A DNA stretch of 64,000 bases from Enterobacter sp. ENT03. Its GTDB lineage: Bacteria > Pseudomonadota > Gammaproteobacteria > Enterobacterales > Enterobacteriaceae. The DNA is taken from assembly GCF_019218745.1 (NCBI RefSeq), contig NZ_JAHUXA010000013.1:62001-126000 (forward strand), read 5' to 3'. The notes under the pieces were generated by a model that searched no databases, was not told the DNA's origin, and was given only the letters and a program-made list of their open reading frames with translations. This document shows, in pieces, positions 33,907-43,750 of the stretch (position 1 is the first letter of the stretch; every line of letters starts with the position of its first letter). A program made the translations under genes and the position numbers.

Positions 33907-34536
33907 ATGATCGATCTCTATTACGCCCCGACGCCTAACGGCCATAAAATCACCTTATTTCTGGAGGAGGCTGAGCTTAATTATCGCCTGATCCCGGTAA
34001 ATATCGGCAAAGGCGACCAGTTCCGCGCCGAGTTTCTGGAAATCTCCCCCAACAATAAAATTCCCGCCATTGTTGATCACACTCCGGCGGATGGCGGTGC
34101 GCCATTAAGCCTGTTCGAATCCGGCGAGATCTTGCTTTATCTGGCGGAGAAAACCGGTCTGCTGCTGAGCGGTGAGCTGCGCGAGCGGCACCGCACGCTG
34201 CAATGGCTGTTCTGGCAGGTGGGCGGTCTTGGCCCGATGCTCGGGCAGAATCATCACTTTAACCACTTCGCCCCAAAACCCGAACCTTACGCCATTGAGC
34301 GTTATCAGGTGGAAACCCAGCGGCTGTATAACGTGCTCAATAAACGTCTGGAAATCGTGCCCTGGCTGGGCGGGGAACACTACAGCATAGCGGATATTGC
34401 GGCCTGGCCGTGGATCAACAGCCATGAACGTCAGCGCATTGATTTAGCTCACTATCCGGCGGTGAATAACTGGTTTGAGCGCATTCGCAATCGTCCGGCC
34501 ACGCAGCGGGCGATGCAAAAAGCGCAGCTGCCATAG
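33907..34536 (+). CDS. yfcG: GSH-dependent disulfide-bond oxidoreductase YfcG
   Basis: Nu-class glutathione transferase-like protein with disulfide reductase activity in E. coli. The start at 33907 (MIDLYYAPTPNGHKITLFL), preceded by AACAGGAGGTGAC, gives 209 residues, six fewer than E. coli because the C-terminal tail is short. The thioredoxin fold carries SPNNKIPAIVDH, and GLGPMLGQNHHFNHFAP lies in the C-terminal domain. Confidence 0.95.
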   Translation: MIDLYYAPTPNGHKITLFLEEAELNYRLIPVNIGKGDQFRAEFLEISPNNKIPAIVDHTPADGGAPLSLFESGEILLYLAEKTGLLLSGELRERHRTLQWLFWQVGGLGPMLGQNHHFNHFAPKPEPYAIERYQVETQRLYNVLNKRLEIVPWLGGEHYSIADIAAWPWINSHERQRIDLAHYPAVNNWFERIRNRPATQRAMQKAQLP

Positions 34537-34602
34537 CGCCACTGCGCACAGCAATAAACCTCGTGTATGATGGCGCGATTCACTACAAGGAGGAGTTGTT
34601 CC

Positions 34603-34965
34603 ATGCCGCAACCTGATGCTGTCATTCGTATAAAAAATCTGCGCCTGAGGACATTTATCGGCATCAAAGACGAAGAGATTGCAAACCGACAGGACATTGT
34701 GATCAACGTGGTGATCCACTATCCGGCGGATAAAGCGCGCGCCAGCGAAGACATCAATGATGCGCTGAATTACCGGACCATCACCAAACGCATCATCCAG
34801 CATGTTGAGAACAATCGCTTCTTCCTGCTGGAAAAATTAACTCAGGACGTGCTCGATATTGCGCGCGAACATCACTGGGTGACCTATGCTGAAGCAGAAA
34901 TCGATAAACTTCACGCCCTGCGCTACGCCGACTCGGTATCCATGACCATGAGCTGGCAGCGCTGA
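34603..34965 (+). CDS. folX: dihydroneopterin triphosphate 2'-epimerase
   Basis: Epimerises 7,8-dihydroneopterin triphosphate to the monapterin form, in tetrahydromonapterin synthesis. It is 120 residues, equal to E. coli FolX and of the FolB/FolX fold. Characteristic stretches are [20 protein letters not shown] and [20 protein letters not shown]. An AAGGAGG ribosome site precedes the ATG at 34603. yfcH follows after 18 bases. Confidence 0.96.
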   Translation: MPQPDAVIRIKNLRLRTFIGIKDEEIANRQDIVINVVIHYPADKARASEDINDALNYRTITKRIIQHVENNRFFLLEKLTQDVLDIAREHHWVTYAEAEIDKLHALRYADSVSMTMSWQR

Positions 34966-34983
34966 GCGTCACCAGGAGGTTGT

Positions 34984-35877
34984 ATGAGGGTTCTGATTAC
35001 CGGCGGCACGGGTCTTATTGGTCGCCATCTTATTCCCCGTTTGCTTGAACTGGGACACAGCGTGACCGTGGTAACACGTAACCCCCACAAGGCGCAGGGG
35101 CAGCTCGATGCCCGCGTGACGCTGTGGAAAGGCCTGCACGATCGCACCGAGCTTAACGACATCGACGCGGTGATCAATCTGGCAGGTGAACCTATCGCCG
35201 ATAAGCGCTGGAGCGAAACGCAAAAGCAGCGCCTGTGCAACAGCCGCTGGACGATCACCCAAAAACTCGTTGACCTGATCAAGGCCAGCGAAACGCCGCC
35301 CGCAGTGCTGATTTCCGGTTCAGCAACCGGCTATTACGGCGATTTAGGGGAAGTGGTGGTGACGGAAGACGAACCGCCGCACAACGAATTTACCCATAAG
35401 CTGTGCGCCCGCTGGGAGCAGATCGCCTGCGGCGCCCAGAGCGAGGCTACCCGCGTCTGTCTGCTGCGCACCGGCGTGGTGTTCGCCCCGAAAGGCGGTA
35501 TCCTCGGAAAACTGCTGCCGGTGTTTCGCGCCGGTCTTGGCGGCCCGATTGGCAACGGGCGGCAGTACCTTGCGTGGATCCATATCGACGATATGGTCAA
35601 CGGCATTCTGTGGCTGCTGGATAACGATCTGCGCGGCCCGTTCAATATGGTTTCACCTTATCCGGTGCACAATGAACAGTTCGCTCACGCGCTGGGACAC
35701 GTGCTGCATCGCCCGACGCTGGTGCGCACACCGGCCTTCGCCATTCGCCTGCTGATGGGCGAAGCCGCCGTGCTGGTGCTGGGCGGTCAGCGCGCGCTGC
35801 CTAAACGCCTTGAAGCATCCTGTTTCGGCTTCCGCTGGTTCGAGCTCGAAGACGCGCTGGCGGATGTGGTGCGCTAA
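34984..35877 (+). CDS. yfcH: NAD(P)-binding epimerase-family protein YfcH
   Basis: Extended short-chain dehydrogenase/reductase of the SDR39U1 type (297 residues). The dinucleotide-binding loop is [10 protein letters not shown] at residues 7-16; [10 protein letters not shown] carries the active-site Tyr region, and a DUF1731 C-terminal part ends in [14 protein letters not shown]. The reaction is unknown; the link to folX suggests pterin metabolism (inference only). Confidence 0.94.
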   Translation: MRVLITGGTGLIGRHLIPRLLELGHSVTVVTRNPHKAQGQLDARVTLWKGLHDRTELNDIDAVINLAGEPIADKRWSETQKQRLCNSRWTITQKLVDLIKASETPPAVLISGSATGYYGDLGEVVVTEDEPPHNEFTHKLCARWEQIACGAQSEATRVCLLRTGVVFAPKGGILGKLLPVFRAGLGGPIGNGRQYLAWIHIDDMVNGILWLLDNDLRGPFNMVSPYPVHNEQFAHALGHVLHRPTLVRTPAFAIRLLMGEAAVLVLGGQRALPKRLEASCFGFRWFELEDALADVVR

Positions 35878-35880
35878 ATA

Positions 35881-36405
35881 ATGACACCGATTATGGTCAC
35901 CCTCACTACCCCGCGCCTGACGCTTTCCACCTTTCAGGAAAGCGACTGGCCGTTCTTTTTACGTCTGCGTCAGGATCCCGACAACATGCGCTATATGGCG
36001 GATATTGCCAGCGAGGAAGAGGTGCGCCATGTGTTTTTTACCCGGCTGAATAACTCCGGGGCCTTTGTGATCCGCCGCCATAACGATGAAACGCCGCTCG
36101 GCGATCTCGGGCTGCGTATCAGCTCGCAAAATCCGCTGGAGGCGGATGTCGGCTACAGCGTGGTAAGCGACGCGCAGGGCCAGGGCATCGCCAGCGAAGC
36201 GTTACGGGCGCTGTGTGAGTATGCCTTTGCGCAGACCGGCGTGACGGCGTTGAATGCGTATGTGCTGGCGGAAAACCGCGCGTCGCAGCGGGTGCTGGAA
36301 AAGCTGGGGTTTGTGCAGACGGACGTGCTGCCTAAGGTGTATCGGGTGAACGGCGTGTTTCATGACGACTGCGTGTATCGTCTTGAGCGGGCGGATTTTA
36401 AATAA
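35881..36405 (+). CDS. GNAT-family N-acetyltransferase (RimJ/RimL-like)
   Basis: It has 174 residues. The acetyl-CoA-binding core reads DVGYSVVSDAQGQGIASEAL, with a C-terminal NRASQRVLEKLGFVQ, the usual RimJ/RimL pattern. The target is unknown. It starts three bases after yfcH stops; a second in-frame ATG lies at 35893. E. coli K-12 has a different gene (yfcI/rpnB, a transposase-like nuclease) at this place, so this is a variable slot. Codon use looks like the neighbours. Confidence 0.88.
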   Translation: MTPIMVTLTTPRLTLSTFQESDWPFFLRLRQDPDNMRYMADIASEEEVRHVFFTRLNNSGAFVIRRHNDETPLGDLGLRISSQNPLEADVGYSVVSDAQGQGIASEALRALCEYAFAQTGVTALNAYVLAENRASQRVLEKLGFVQTDVLPKVYRVNGVFHDDCVYRLERADFK

Positions 36406-36430
36406 GCCCCTCACCCACAGGATGAGGGGC
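36406..36430. terminator. hairpin between convergent GNAT gene and hisP
   Basis: The stem GCCCCTCA/TGAGGGGC with a nine-base loop sits between the two stop codons. T tracts are poor on both sides, so termination strength is uncertain. Confidence 0.5.
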
Positions 36431-36435
36431 CAGGA

Positions 36436-37209
36436 TTACTTCAGCGATCCCTTAAGGAACTGCTGCAAACGCAGGCTTTTCGGATTGTCGAACAGCTCGG
36501 CAGGCGTGCCCTCTTCTTCAATTTTCCCCTGATGCAGGAAAATCACGTGGGAAGATACGTGGCGGGCAAAGCCCATTTCGTGGGTGACCACGACCATGGT
36601 TTTGCCCTCTTCCGCCAGCTGCTGCATGATGCGCAGCACTTCGCCCACCAGCTCCGGATCCAGCGCCGAAGTTGGTTCATCGAACAGTAATACTTCCGGC
36701 TCCATCGCCAGCGCGCGGGCGATGGAAACACGCTGCTGCTGACCACCGGACAGATGCACCGGGTATTTCCCCTGCGCACGCTCGTCGATGCCGACTTTCG
36801 CCAGATATTTCACCGCCCGCTCGCGGGATTCCTGTTTACTGAGGCCCAGCACCTGAATCGGCGCTTCCATCACGTTTTCCAGCACCGTCATGTGGCTCCA
36901 CAGGTTGAAGTGCTGGAACACCATCGTCAGGCGGGTACGCAGCAGGCGCAGCTGATTTTTATCGGCCACTTTAAGCTGACCGTCTTTATCGCGCACCAGC
37001 GTGATGTTCTGACCGCTGACCACGATCGTCCCTTCGCTCGGTTTTTCGAGGAAGTTAATGCAGCGCAAAAAGGTACTTTTACCGGAGCCGGAGGAGCCGA
37101 TAATGGTGATCACATCACCCGCATTCGCCTTCAACGATACGCCTTTCAGCACTTCGTGTTCGCCGTAGTGTTTGTGTAAATCGGTAACGTTTAGTTTGTT
37201 CTCAGACAT
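36436..37209 (-). CDS. hisP: histidine/LAO ABC transporter ATP-binding protein HisP
   Basis: ATPase that powers histidine uptake with HisQM and the binding proteins HisJ and ArgT. It has 257 residues. Walker A is GSSGSGKST (residues 38-46), the signature is [16 protein letters not shown], Walker B is [14 protein letters not shown] and the switch histidine is VVVTHEMG. It is the last gene of the hisJQMP operon, seven bases after hisM. Confidence 0.98.
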   Translation of the reverse strand: MSENKLNVTDLHKHYGEHEVLKGVSLKANAGDVITIIGSSGSGKSTFLRCINFLEKPSEGTIVVSGQNITLVRDKDGQLKVADKNQLRLLRTRLTMVFQHFNLWSHMTVLENVMEAPIQVLGLSKQESRERAVKYLAKVGIDERAQGKYPVHLSGGQQQRVSIARALAMEPEVLLFDEPTSALDPELVGEVLRIMQQLAEEGKTMVVVTHEMGFARHVSSHVIFLHQGKIEEEGTPAELFDNPKSLRLQQFLKGSLK

Positions 37210-37216
37210 CGTATTC

Positions 37217-37933
37217 TCAGTGCGTCGAAGAAGGTTTCACATGCTGCAACCAGCGCTTTTCCGCCTTGCGGAACAGACTGATCAGCACATAAGAAATAAT
37301 CAGATACAGCACCGCCGCCAGCCCAAAGGCGGTAAAAGGCTGGTAGGTCGCCGAGTTTATATCACGGGCAATCTTCAGCAGATCCGGCACGGTGGCGGTA
37401 AAAGCCAGCGCGGTGGAGTGCAGCATCAGGATCACTTCATTGCTGTAGGCGGGCAGCGCAATGCGCAGCGCCGACGGCAGAATGATGCAGCGATACATTT
37501 TTACCGAGGAAAAGCCGTATGCCCGCGCCGCTTCGATTTCTCCATGCGGAACCGAGCGGATCGCCCCGGCGAAAATCTCGGTGGTGTAAGCACAGGTGTT
37601 GAGCGTCAGCGCCAGCACCGTACAGTTCAGGCCGCTGCGGAAAAAAGCGTTCAGCAGCTCCGTTCCTTTCACCACTTCCAGCGTGTACATCCCGGAATAG
37701 AACACCAGTAGCTGCACATACAGCGGTGTGCCGCGGAAAATATAGGTGAACAGCCAGATCGGGAAGCAGACAAATTTGTTGCTGGAGACGCGCCCGATAG
37801 CCAGAAACAGCGCCAGAATGCCGCCCATCACCACGGATGAGATCAACAGCCACAGCGTGATCGCCACGCCCGTTAAGCGATAGCCGTCCGTCCACAGCAG
37901 GGATTGCCAGTACTCCTGAATAATCTCGATCAC
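37217..37933 (-). CDS. hisM: histidine/LAO ABC transporter permease HisM
   Basis: Membrane component that forms the channel with HisQ. It has 238 residues, starting with GTG as in E. coli. Five membrane helices are visible, plus the EAA-type loop [20 protein letters not shown] that contacts HisP. The GTGA start/stop overlap with hisQ indicates translational coupling. Confidence 0.97.
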   Translation of the reverse strand: MIEIIQEYWQSLLWTDGYRLTGVAITLWLLISSVVMGGILALFLAIGRVSSNKFVCFPIWLFTYIFRGTPLYVQLLVFYSGMYTLEVVKGTELLNAFFRSGLNCTVLALTLNTCAYTTEIFAGAIRSVPHGEIEAARAYGFSSVKMYRCIILPSALRIALPAYSNEVILMLHSTALAFTATVPDLLKIARDINSATYQPFTAFGLAAVLYLIISYVLISLFRKAEKRWLQHVKPSSTH

Positions 37934-38616
37934 AGGTCAGCCCTCTTCACACCCACGGAGTAGCGACGTTCGAGCAGAAGCAGCACACCATTGGAGACGG
38001 TGGTAAACACCAGATAAATTAACCCGCACACTACCGCGAAATAGAACGGCTCCCAGGTGCTTTTCCCGGCCAGCTGCGTGGCTTTCACCACGTCTTCCAG
38101 GCCAAGCAGCGACACCAGCGCGGTGGCTTTCAAAATAACCTGCCAGTTGTTACCGATGCCCGGCAGCGCGTAGCGCATCATCGCCGGGAAGAGAATGCGG
38201 CGAAAGATTTGCGATCCGGTAAAGCCGAACGCAGTGGCCGCCTCGATATGCCCTTTCGGTACCGCCATAAACGCGCCGCGAAAGGTTTCGGTAAAGTAAG
38301 CGCCGTAGATAAAGCCAAGGGTGATGATACCGGCCACCATCGGGTCGATGTCGATCTGTCCCATACCAATCGCTTCGGTCACGCTGTTAATCGCGATTTG
38401 CAGGCCGTAGAAGATGAGCAGCATCAGCACCAGATCCGGCACGCCACGAATAAGCGTGGTGTAACCTTCAAAAAGGATGCGTAGCAGGCGGTTGCCGGAA
38501 AGCTTGCCCCCTGCCCCTGCCAGACCAATCGCCACTGCCAGCACCACGGCGCTGAGCGCCAGCTCCAGCGTGACAAGGGCGCCGTGTAAAATTACCTGAG
38601 AAAAACCGTACAGCAT
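37930..38616 (-). CDS. hisQ: histidine/LAO ABC transporter permease HisQ
   Basis: Partner permease of HisM (228 residues, begins MLYGFSQVILHGALVTLEL). The ATPase-contact loop is HIEAATAFGFTGSQIFRRIL. It lies downstream of hisJ with a BIME in between, and overlaps hisM. Confidence 0.97.
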   Translation of the reverse strand: MLYGFSQVILHGALVTLELALSAVVLAVAIGLAGAGGKLSGNRLLRILFEGYTTLIRGVPDLVLMLLIFYGLQIAINSVTEAIGMGQIDIDPMVAGIITLGFIYGAYFTETFRGAFMAVPKGHIEAATAFGFTGSQIFRRILFPAMMRYALPGIGNNWQVILKATALVSLLGLEDVVKATQLAGKSTWEPFYFAVVCGLIYLVFTTVSNGVLLLLERRYSVGVKRADL

Positions 38617-38642
38617 GCAGCCTGTGTCCTGTGTGTGTTGAT

Positions 38643-38727
38643 GCCGGATGGCGGCTTCGCCTGATCCGGCCTACGAAATACGTTCACCGCGTAGGCCGGA
38701 TAAGACGCGTCAGCGTCGCCATCCGGC
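38643..38727. repeat. BIME (two REP units) in the hisJ-hisQ gap
   Basis: Two inverted REP units (starting GCCGGATGGCGGCTTCGCCT and ending CGTCGCCATCCGGC) fill the space between hisJ and hisQ. The same position holds a REP element in Salmonella, where it stabilises hisJ mRNA so that the binding protein is made in excess of the membrane parts. Confidence 0.85.
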
Positions 38728-38740
38728 GACCTGATAGTGA

Positions 38741-39523
38741 TCAGCCACCGTAAACATCGAAATCAAAATACTTCTTCGCCAGTTTTTCGTAAGTGCCGTC
38801 GGCGCGCATTTCGGCGAAAGCCTTGTTCAGCGCCTCACGCAGTTCGGTGTCATCTTTGCGCACGCCCATACCGGTGCCGACGCCAAACAGTTTTTCATCT
38901 TTCACTGACGGGCCACCGAATTTGTAATCCGCCCCAACCTTCGTTTTCAGGAAGCCTTCGCTGGCAGCGACTTCGTCCTGGAACGCGGCGTCAATACGGC
39001 CTGCGGTCAGATCAGCATAAATATTGTCCTGCCCCTGATAGGAGACAATTTCCACGCCTTTCGGCGCCCAGTGCACGTTACCGTAGGTTTCCTGCGTGGT
39101 GCCCTGCAATACGCCAACACGTTTGCCCGTAAGCGTCGCCAGATCCGGCACGATGTCAGAATCTTTTGCCACCACCAGACGGGAATCCGCTGCATAGAGC
39201 TTGTCGGTAAAGGCGATTTCCTGCTGACGTTTTTCGGTGATCGACAGCGACGACATAATGGCGTCGATTTTCTTCGCTTTCAGCGACGGGATCAGCGCGT
39301 CAAGCGGGTTCTCAATGAAGGTGCATTGCGTGTTAATACGTTTACAGAGTTCTTTTGCCAGATCGATGTCGAAACCGACTAATTCGCCCTGTGCATTTTT
39401 TGACTCAAACGGCGCGTAAGTCGGATCGGTACCGATACGGAGTTTTTGTGGAATGGCAGCGAATGCGCCGGAGATACTGGAAACAGCGAACACCAGAGAG
39501 AGAGATAACACCAGTTTTTTCAT
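38741..39523 (-). CDS. hisJ: histidine-binding periplasmic protein
   Basis: Periplasmic solute-binding protein for L-histidine that delivers to HisQMP. The ATG at 39523 gives 260 residues with a signal peptide [19 protein letters not shown]... cleaved after AFA (residue 22). The mature start [20 protein letters not shown] is the family pattern, and [18 protein letters not shown] contributes to the ligand site. It is a paralogue of ArgT, the adjacent gene. Confidence 0.97.
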   Translation of the reverse strand: MKKLVLSLSLVFAVSSISGAFAAIPQKLRIGTDPTYAPFESKNAQGELVGFDIDLAKELCKRINTQCTFIENPLDALIPSLKAKKIDAIMSSLSITEKRQQEIAFTDKLYAADSRLVVAKDSDIVPDLATLTGKRVGVLQGTTQETYGNVHWAPKGVEIVSYQGQDNIYADLTAGRIDAAFQDEVAASEGFLKTKVGADYKFGGPSVKDEKLFGVGTGMGVRKDDTELREALNKAFAEMRADGTYEKLAKKYFDFDVYGG

Positions 39524-39572
39524 ATTTATCCTCAACAGCCTGTCTTTTCTAGGGGATTTATAAAATGAAGAT

Positions 39573-39588
39573 TGCTGGTATCGTGCCA
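39573..39588 (-). promoter_or_regulatory. sigma-54 type promoter for hisJQMP
   Basis: On the minus strand the sequence is TGGCACGATACCAGCA. It has the GG and GC dinucleotides at the -24/-12 spacing of RpoN promoters (GG, ten bases, GC) and a perfect TGGCACG half. It ends 50 bases upstream of the hisJ ATG. Nitrogen control of the histidine transport operon (dhuA) is known in Salmonella. TGCACCAC repeats upstream (around 39689 and 39720) could be NtrC half-sites, but this is uncertain. Confidence 0.7.
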
Positions 39589-39740
39589 CTGTTCGCCCCG
39601 GCAAGGCAAAATATTCTGTCACAGGTCACGCTTTTTTTTGCATGACTTTTGCTTAACTATGCATGGATGCCCCATTGCAGTGCGTGTGTTGCACCACGCT
39701 GAAGCATTCATGTCAGTTATGCACCACGGCGCATCAGGGC

Positions 39741-40523
39741 TTAGTCACCGTAGATGTTAAAGTTGAAGTATTTCTTCGCCAGCTTGTCGTAGGTGCCGTC
39801 TTTGCGGATCTCATCGAAGGCTTTATCGAAAGCGGCTTTCAGCTCGGCGTCGTCTTTGCGCAGACCAATACCGGTGCCGTCACCGAAGTATTTTTTGTCT
39901 TTCACCGACGGACCGGCGAAATCAAAAGTTTTACCTTCTGGCTGCTTGAGGAAGCCTTCGCTGGCGGCCACTTCGTCCTGGAAAGCGGCATCAATACGAC
40001 CTGCCGTCAGGTCGGAGTAAATCAGATCCTGGTTCTGGTAGGCCACCACATCGACGCCTTTGCTGCGCCAGTTGTCGTTGGCATAGGCTTCCTGCGTGGA
40101 GCCTTGCAGCACGCCTACGTGTTTACCTTTCAGCGAATCGGTGGTGGGCTGGATCGGTGAGCCTTTCGCCGCGATCAGACGGGCGTTAGCGGCGTAGAGC
40201 GGCTGGGAGAAGGCGATCTCCTGCAGGCGTTTTTCGGTGATCGACAGAGAAGAGATAATCGCATCGATTTTCTTCGCTTTGAGGGAGGGGATCAGCGCAT
40301 CAAAATCGCTGCCAACCCAGGTGCATTTCACTTTGATGCGGGTGCACATCTCGTTGCCGAGATCGATGTCAAAGCCAACAAAATCCCCTTTCGCATCCTT
40401 GGATGAGAATGGCGCATAGGTGGCATCCGTACCAATGCGCACGGTCTGTGGCAGTGCAGCGTTGACGCTGGCGATGCCGGACAGTCCCAGCAGTAAAGAC
40501 AGAGCAACAACCGTCTTCTTCAT
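39741..40523 (-). CDS. argT: lysine/arginine/ornithine-binding periplasmic protein
   Basis: Periplasmic binding protein that feeds the HisQMP permease with basic amino acids. It has 260 residues with a signal peptide ([20 protein letters not shown] then NA cleavage) and a mature N-terminus [20 protein letters not shown]. It is about the same size as HisJ and similar along its whole length, consistent with an old tandem duplication. It lies upstream of hisJ with its own promoter. Confidence 0.97.
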   Translation of the reverse strand: MKKTVVALSLLLGLSGIASVNAALPQTVRIGTDATYAPFSSKDAKGDFVGFDIDLGNEMCTRIKVKCTWVGSDFDALIPSLKAKKIDAIISSLSITEKRLQEIAFSQPLYAANARLIAAKGSPIQPTTDSLKGKHVGVLQGSTQEAYANDNWRSKGVDVVAYQNQDLIYSDLTAGRIDAAFQDEVAASEGFLKQPEGKTFDFAGPSVKDKKYFGDGTGIGLRKDDAELKAAFDKAFDEIRKDGTYDKLAKKYFNFNIYGD

Positions 40524-40593
40524 ACATTCCCCTCAAGTTTTCTGATTTTATTATGTATTGCGTTGTGTTGTGTGTTTGCTACCCGTCAATGCT

Positions 40594-40610
40594 TGCATGT
40601 CTTATGCCAG
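40594..40610 (-). promoter_or_regulatory. sigma-54 type promoter for argT
   Basis: Minus strand CTGGCATAAGACATGCA has the invariant GG and GC separated by ten bases. It lies about 70 bases upstream of the argT ATG in a 263-base gap with no ORF. argT is nitrogen-regulated in Salmonella, which fits. The match is weaker than at hisJ (TGGCAT, ATGCA). Confidence 0.6.
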
Positions 40611-40786
40611 TTTGTTGCCGCTGCGATTTAGCGCGTTGAGAATGTTAACAAAAGGTTGCAATATTGACGTCACAGTGAAAGATAGCAGGTCTGCCAGAGA
40701 CACTCGCGTGTTACAAACCGAAAACAGGGATTAAATGTTGAGGATATGATCGCGCTTGCAGAATTGCCCCTTAACGGGGCAGCGCA

Positions 40787-41368
40787 CTACTTTGAGGCAT
40801 TCCCGCCCTGCCAGCGAGTGAAGAGATCGGCGGGCAGTTCAATATCAAACTGATCCAGCACGCGGTTGACCGTCTGGTTAATCACATCATCCAGCGACTG
40901 TGGCCGGTGGTAAAAGGCCGGTACTGGCGGCATGATCACCGCGCCCATTTCGGCGGCCTGGGTCATGATGCGCAGATGCCCGAGATGCAGCGGCGTTTCG
41001 CGCACGCAGAGCACCAGTGGACGGCGCTCTTTCAGTACTACGTCCGCGGCGCGGGTGACCAGGCTGTCGGTATAACTGTGCACGATGCCTGAGAGGGTTT
41101 TCACCGAGCACGGCAAAATGACCATGCCCGCGGTTTTAAAGGAGCCGGAGGAAATAGAAGCGGCAATGTCGCGGGAATCATGCACCACATCCGCCAGCGC
41201 CTGCACGTCTTTGAGGGAGAGATCGGTTTCCAGCGCCAGGGTCTGACGGGCGGCGTTGCTCATCACCAGATGGGTTTCCACACCGGCAACATCTCGCAGC
41301 ACCTGTAATAAGCGCACGCCGTAAATGGCGCCGCTGGCCCCGGAGATCCCTACTATGAGTCGTTTCAT
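40787..41368 (-). CDS. ubiX: flavin prenyltransferase UbiX
   Basis: Makes prenylated FMN, the cofactor of the UbiD decarboxylase in ubiquinone synthesis. It has 193 residues from the ATG at 41368 (MKRLIVGISGASGAIYGVRL); an ATG six bases upstream is too close to the AAAGGGCG ribosome site. FMN-binding GISGASGAIYG, the loop SSGSFKTAGMVILPCSVKTL and RETPLHLGHLRIM are present. The C-terminus is four residues longer than in E. coli. Confidence 0.95.
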   Translation of the reverse strand: MKRLIVGISGASGAIYGVRLLQVLRDVAGVETHLVMSNAARQTLALETDLSLKDVQALADVVHDSRDIAASISSGSFKTAGMVILPCSVKTLSGIVHSYTDSLVTRAADVVLKERRPLVLCVRETPLHLGHLRIMTQAAEMGAVIMPPVPAFYHRPQSLDDVINQTVNRVLDQFDIELPADLFTRWQGGNASK

Positions 41369-41428
41369 GTCCATCGCCCTTTCGCTAATTTGCTGAGGAC
41401 TTTGCAGGATTTTGGCAGGAGTTGCAAC

Positions 41429-41463
41429 CGCCCTCTCCGGCAGGGAGAGGGCCGGTGTGAGGG
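41429..41463. repeat. CCCTCTCC/GGAGAGGG palindromic repeat
   Basis: A short stem CCCTCTCC...GGGAGAGGG followed by GTGTGAGGG sits between ubiX and purF. It belongs to the same family as the array at 43832-44003. It may end purF transcription, but no T-run follows in the purF direction. Confidence 0.65.
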
Positions 41464-41465
41464 CA

Positions 41466-42983
41466 TTACCCCTCGTTATGCATTTCTAAACTTTCCACTT
41501 CGTTCTGACGCAGCAGCGCTTTGGTATCATCGTTACGCACGGCGTCGAGATAATCCAGATACTGCTGATCCACGTCTTTGGTGACGTAGATACCGTTAAA
41601 CACCGAGCATTCGAACTGCTGAATATCCGGGTTCTCGGCACGCACAGCGTCGATCAGATCGGTGAGATCCTGGAAAATCAGGCCGTCAGCACCGATGATC
41701 TGACGGATTTCATCCACTTCACGGCCATGCGCGATCAGTTCAGTCGCGGTCGGCATATCAATGCCATACACGTTCGGGAAGCGAATTTCCGGCGCGGCAG
41801 AGGCGAGGTACACTTTTTTCGCCCCGGCTTCACGGGCCATCTCGATGATCTGCTCAGAAGTGGTACCGCGCACGATAGAGTCATCTACCAGCAACACGTT
41901 CTTGTCACGGAATTCCGCACGGTTGGCGTTCAGCTTACGGCGCACGGACTTACGGCGCAGCTGCTGGCCCGGCATGATGAAGGTACGGCCAACGTAGCGG
42001 TTTTTCACGAAGCCCTGGCGGTACGGCTTATCCAGAATACGGGCGATTTCCAGCGCAATATCACAGGAGGTTTCCGGGATCGGGATGACCACGTCAATAT
42101 CCAGATCTTCCCACTCGCGGGCAATTTTCTCGCCCAGCTTTTTACCCATATTCACGCGGGCGCTGTACACGGAAATCTTGTCGATAAAGGAATCCGGACG
42201 CGAGAAATAGACGTACTCAAACAGGCACGGATTGCTGACCGGGTTTTCCGCACACTGACGGGTATACAGCTGGCCTTTTTCGGTGATGTACACCGCTTCG
42301 CCAGGTGCCACATCGCGCAGGAATTCAAAGCCCAGCGTATCCAGGGCAACGCTTTCGGAGGCCACCATATATTCGGTGCGGCCATCGGCGAGATCGCGTT
42401 TACCGAGTACCAGTGGACGAATACCGTTGGGATCGCGGAAGGCGACCATACCGTGGCCGATGATCATCGCCACGCAGGCATAGGCCCCGCGGATCTGACG
42501 GTTGGTGGCGGCAACGGCGGCAAAAATGTTATCCGCTTCTAACGGGTAGTGGCGGAAGTTATCCAGCTCGCTGGCAAAAATATTGAGCAGGATTTCAGAA
42601 TCGGAGGTGGTGTTAATGTGACGGCGTTTTTCTTCGAACAGACGCTTACGCAGCTCGTGAGCATTGGTCAGGTTGCCGTTATGGGCAAGCGTGATACCGT
42701 ACGGCGAGTTAACGTAAAAAGGCTGCGCTTCTGAAGCGCTGGAGCTGCCCGCAGTCGGGTAACGCACATGGCCGATACCCATGTTCCCCTGCAAGCGCTG
42801 CATATGGCGGGCTTCAAATACATCGTTCACCATGCCGTTGGCTTTACGCAAACGGAAGCAGTTAAGCTCATCAATGGTGATAATGCCTGCGGCGTCCTGA
42901 CCACGGTGTTGCAACACCGACAATGCATCATAAATCGACTGGTTAACCGGCATGAAACCGGCGATACCGACAATACCGCACAT
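41466..42983 (-). CDS. purF: amidophosphoribosyltransferase
   Basis: First committed step of purine synthesis: PRPP + glutamine to 5-phosphoribosylamine. It has 505 residues. The N-terminal Ntn-hydrolase domain starts [10 protein letters not shown], whose Cys becomes the catalytic residue after Met removal. The phosphoribosyltransferase domain has the PRPP loop [18 protein letters not shown] near residue 365. No propeptide or Fe-S insertion is seen, as in E. coli. In E. coli it follows cvpA closely; here a ~150-base palindromic element lies between them. Confidence 0.98.
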   Translation of the reverse strand: MCGIVGIAGFMPVNQSIYDALSVLQHRGQDAAGIITIDELNCFRLRKANGMVNDVFEARHMQRLQGNMGIGHVRYPTAGSSSASEAQPFYVNSPYGITLAHNGNLTNAHELRKRLFEEKRRHINTTSDSEILLNIFASELDNFRHYPLEADNIFAAVAATNRQIRGAYACVAMIIGHGMVAFRDPNGIRPLVLGKRDLADGRTEYMVASESVALDTLGFEFLRDVAPGEAVYITEKGQLYTRQCAENPVSNPCLFEYVYFSRPDSFIDKISVYSARVNMGKKLGEKIAREWEDLDIDVVIPIPETSCDIALEIARILDKPYRQGFVKNRYVGRTFIMPGQQLRRKSVRRKLNANRAEFRDKNVLLVDDSIVRGTTSEQIIEMAREAGAKKVYLASAAPEIRFPNVYGIDMPTATELIAHGREVDEIRQIIGADGLIFQDLTDLIDAVRAENPDIQQFECSVFNGIYVTKDVDQQYLDYLDAVRNDDTKALLRQNEVESLEMHNEG

Positions 42984-42998
42984 ACTTATATTCCTCGT

Positions 42999-43148
42999 TA
43001 AGAGTTTGGTTTATTAGGCGTCATTGTCGCAGCCAGTTTGAACGCGGACAGCGCGCAACAACCGGAGCGTACACGGAGTACGCGAGGATTGTGAGCACTG
43101 CCCAGGTTCAAAATGGCAAGAAAAATAGCCTAATGGACCAAACTCTAA
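42999..43148. repeat. ~150-base palindromic element between cvpA and purF
   Basis: The ends AGAGTTTGGTTTATTAGGC (about 43001-43019) and GCCTAATGGACCAAACTCT (about 43128-43146) are inverted copies with two mismatches, and further in TTTGAAC pairs with GTTCAAA. The interior holds GCGTACACGGAGTACGC. It carries no ORF. It looks like an intergenic repeat element or MITE (TAA is seen at both flanks). E. coli has several classes of such elements (ERIC, RSA); I cannot name the class with confidence. Confidence 0.7.
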
Positions 43149-43164
43149 GCCACGTCTCAGAGCC

Positions 43165-43653
43165 TTACGCCCTGGGCAAGAAACTTGACGAGCTTTGCAG
43201 ATAGTCAAAGAACCACCTGATGATAAAACTAAACTGCGGGATCAGCTGCGACTTTTGCCAGTCTTCGCTTTTGGAAAAGCCGGTGAAGGTATCGAGAAAG
43301 AACAGAATGGCGGCGACAATCAGCGCACCGCGCAGCGCACCGAAGCAAATCCCCAACACCCGGTCAGTACCCGACAGGCCGGTTTTCTCGACCAACGTAC
43401 TGATAACGTAGTTAACAATAGCGCCGACGATAAGCGTCGCGATAAACAGCACCGCGATAGCAATCCCATTTCGAACCAGTTCGTCTTCAAAGCCCGTGAA
43501 CCAGACTGACAGGTAAGTGTAGTAATGACTGGCGACAAAGAAAGCACAACCCCATGTCACCAGCGATAACGCTTCACGAACAAAGCCACGGATAAGGCTA
43601 ACCAGACAGGAAAAACCAATTACCGCGATGATGGCGTAATCAATCCAGACCAT
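43165..43653 (-). CDS. cvpA: colicin V production protein CvpA
   Basis: Inner-membrane protein (162 residues, four helices) needed for colicin V export in E. coli and involved in envelope stress and bile resistance; its molecular role is unknown. The start at 43653 (MVWIDYAIIAVIGFSCLVSL) fits the family, with RGFVREALSLVTWG and LGICFGALRGALIV conserved. The upstream-open frame is not supported. It is first in the cvpA-purF-ubiX unit, with a PurR site in front. Confidence 0.96.
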   Translation of the reverse strand: MVWIDYAIIAVIGFSCLVSLIRGFVREALSLVTWGCAFFVASHYYTYLSVWFTGFEDELVRNGIAIAVLFIATLIVGAIVNYVISTLVEKTGLSGTDRVLGICFGALRGALIVAAILFFLDTFTGFSKSEDWQKSQLIPQFSFIIRWFFDYLQSSSSFLPRA

Positions 43654-43709
43654 ATGTGTCCCACGATTAATCGCCCTGTCGTCCAGTTCGGGGCGAATTC
43701 TAACAGAAA

Positions 43710-43725
43710 AAGAAAACGTTTGCGT
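43710..43725 (-). promoter_or_regulatory. PurR operator upstream of cvpA-purF
   Basis: Minus strand ACGCAAACGTTTTCTT is an exact match to the PurR consensus (ACGCAAACGTTTNCNT). It lies 57 bases before the cvpA start. In E. coli PurR with hypoxanthine or guanine represses cvpA-purF from such a site. Confidence 0.92.
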
Positions 43726-43750
43726 AGGGATTTCCTTCCCGCGCGTAAAT

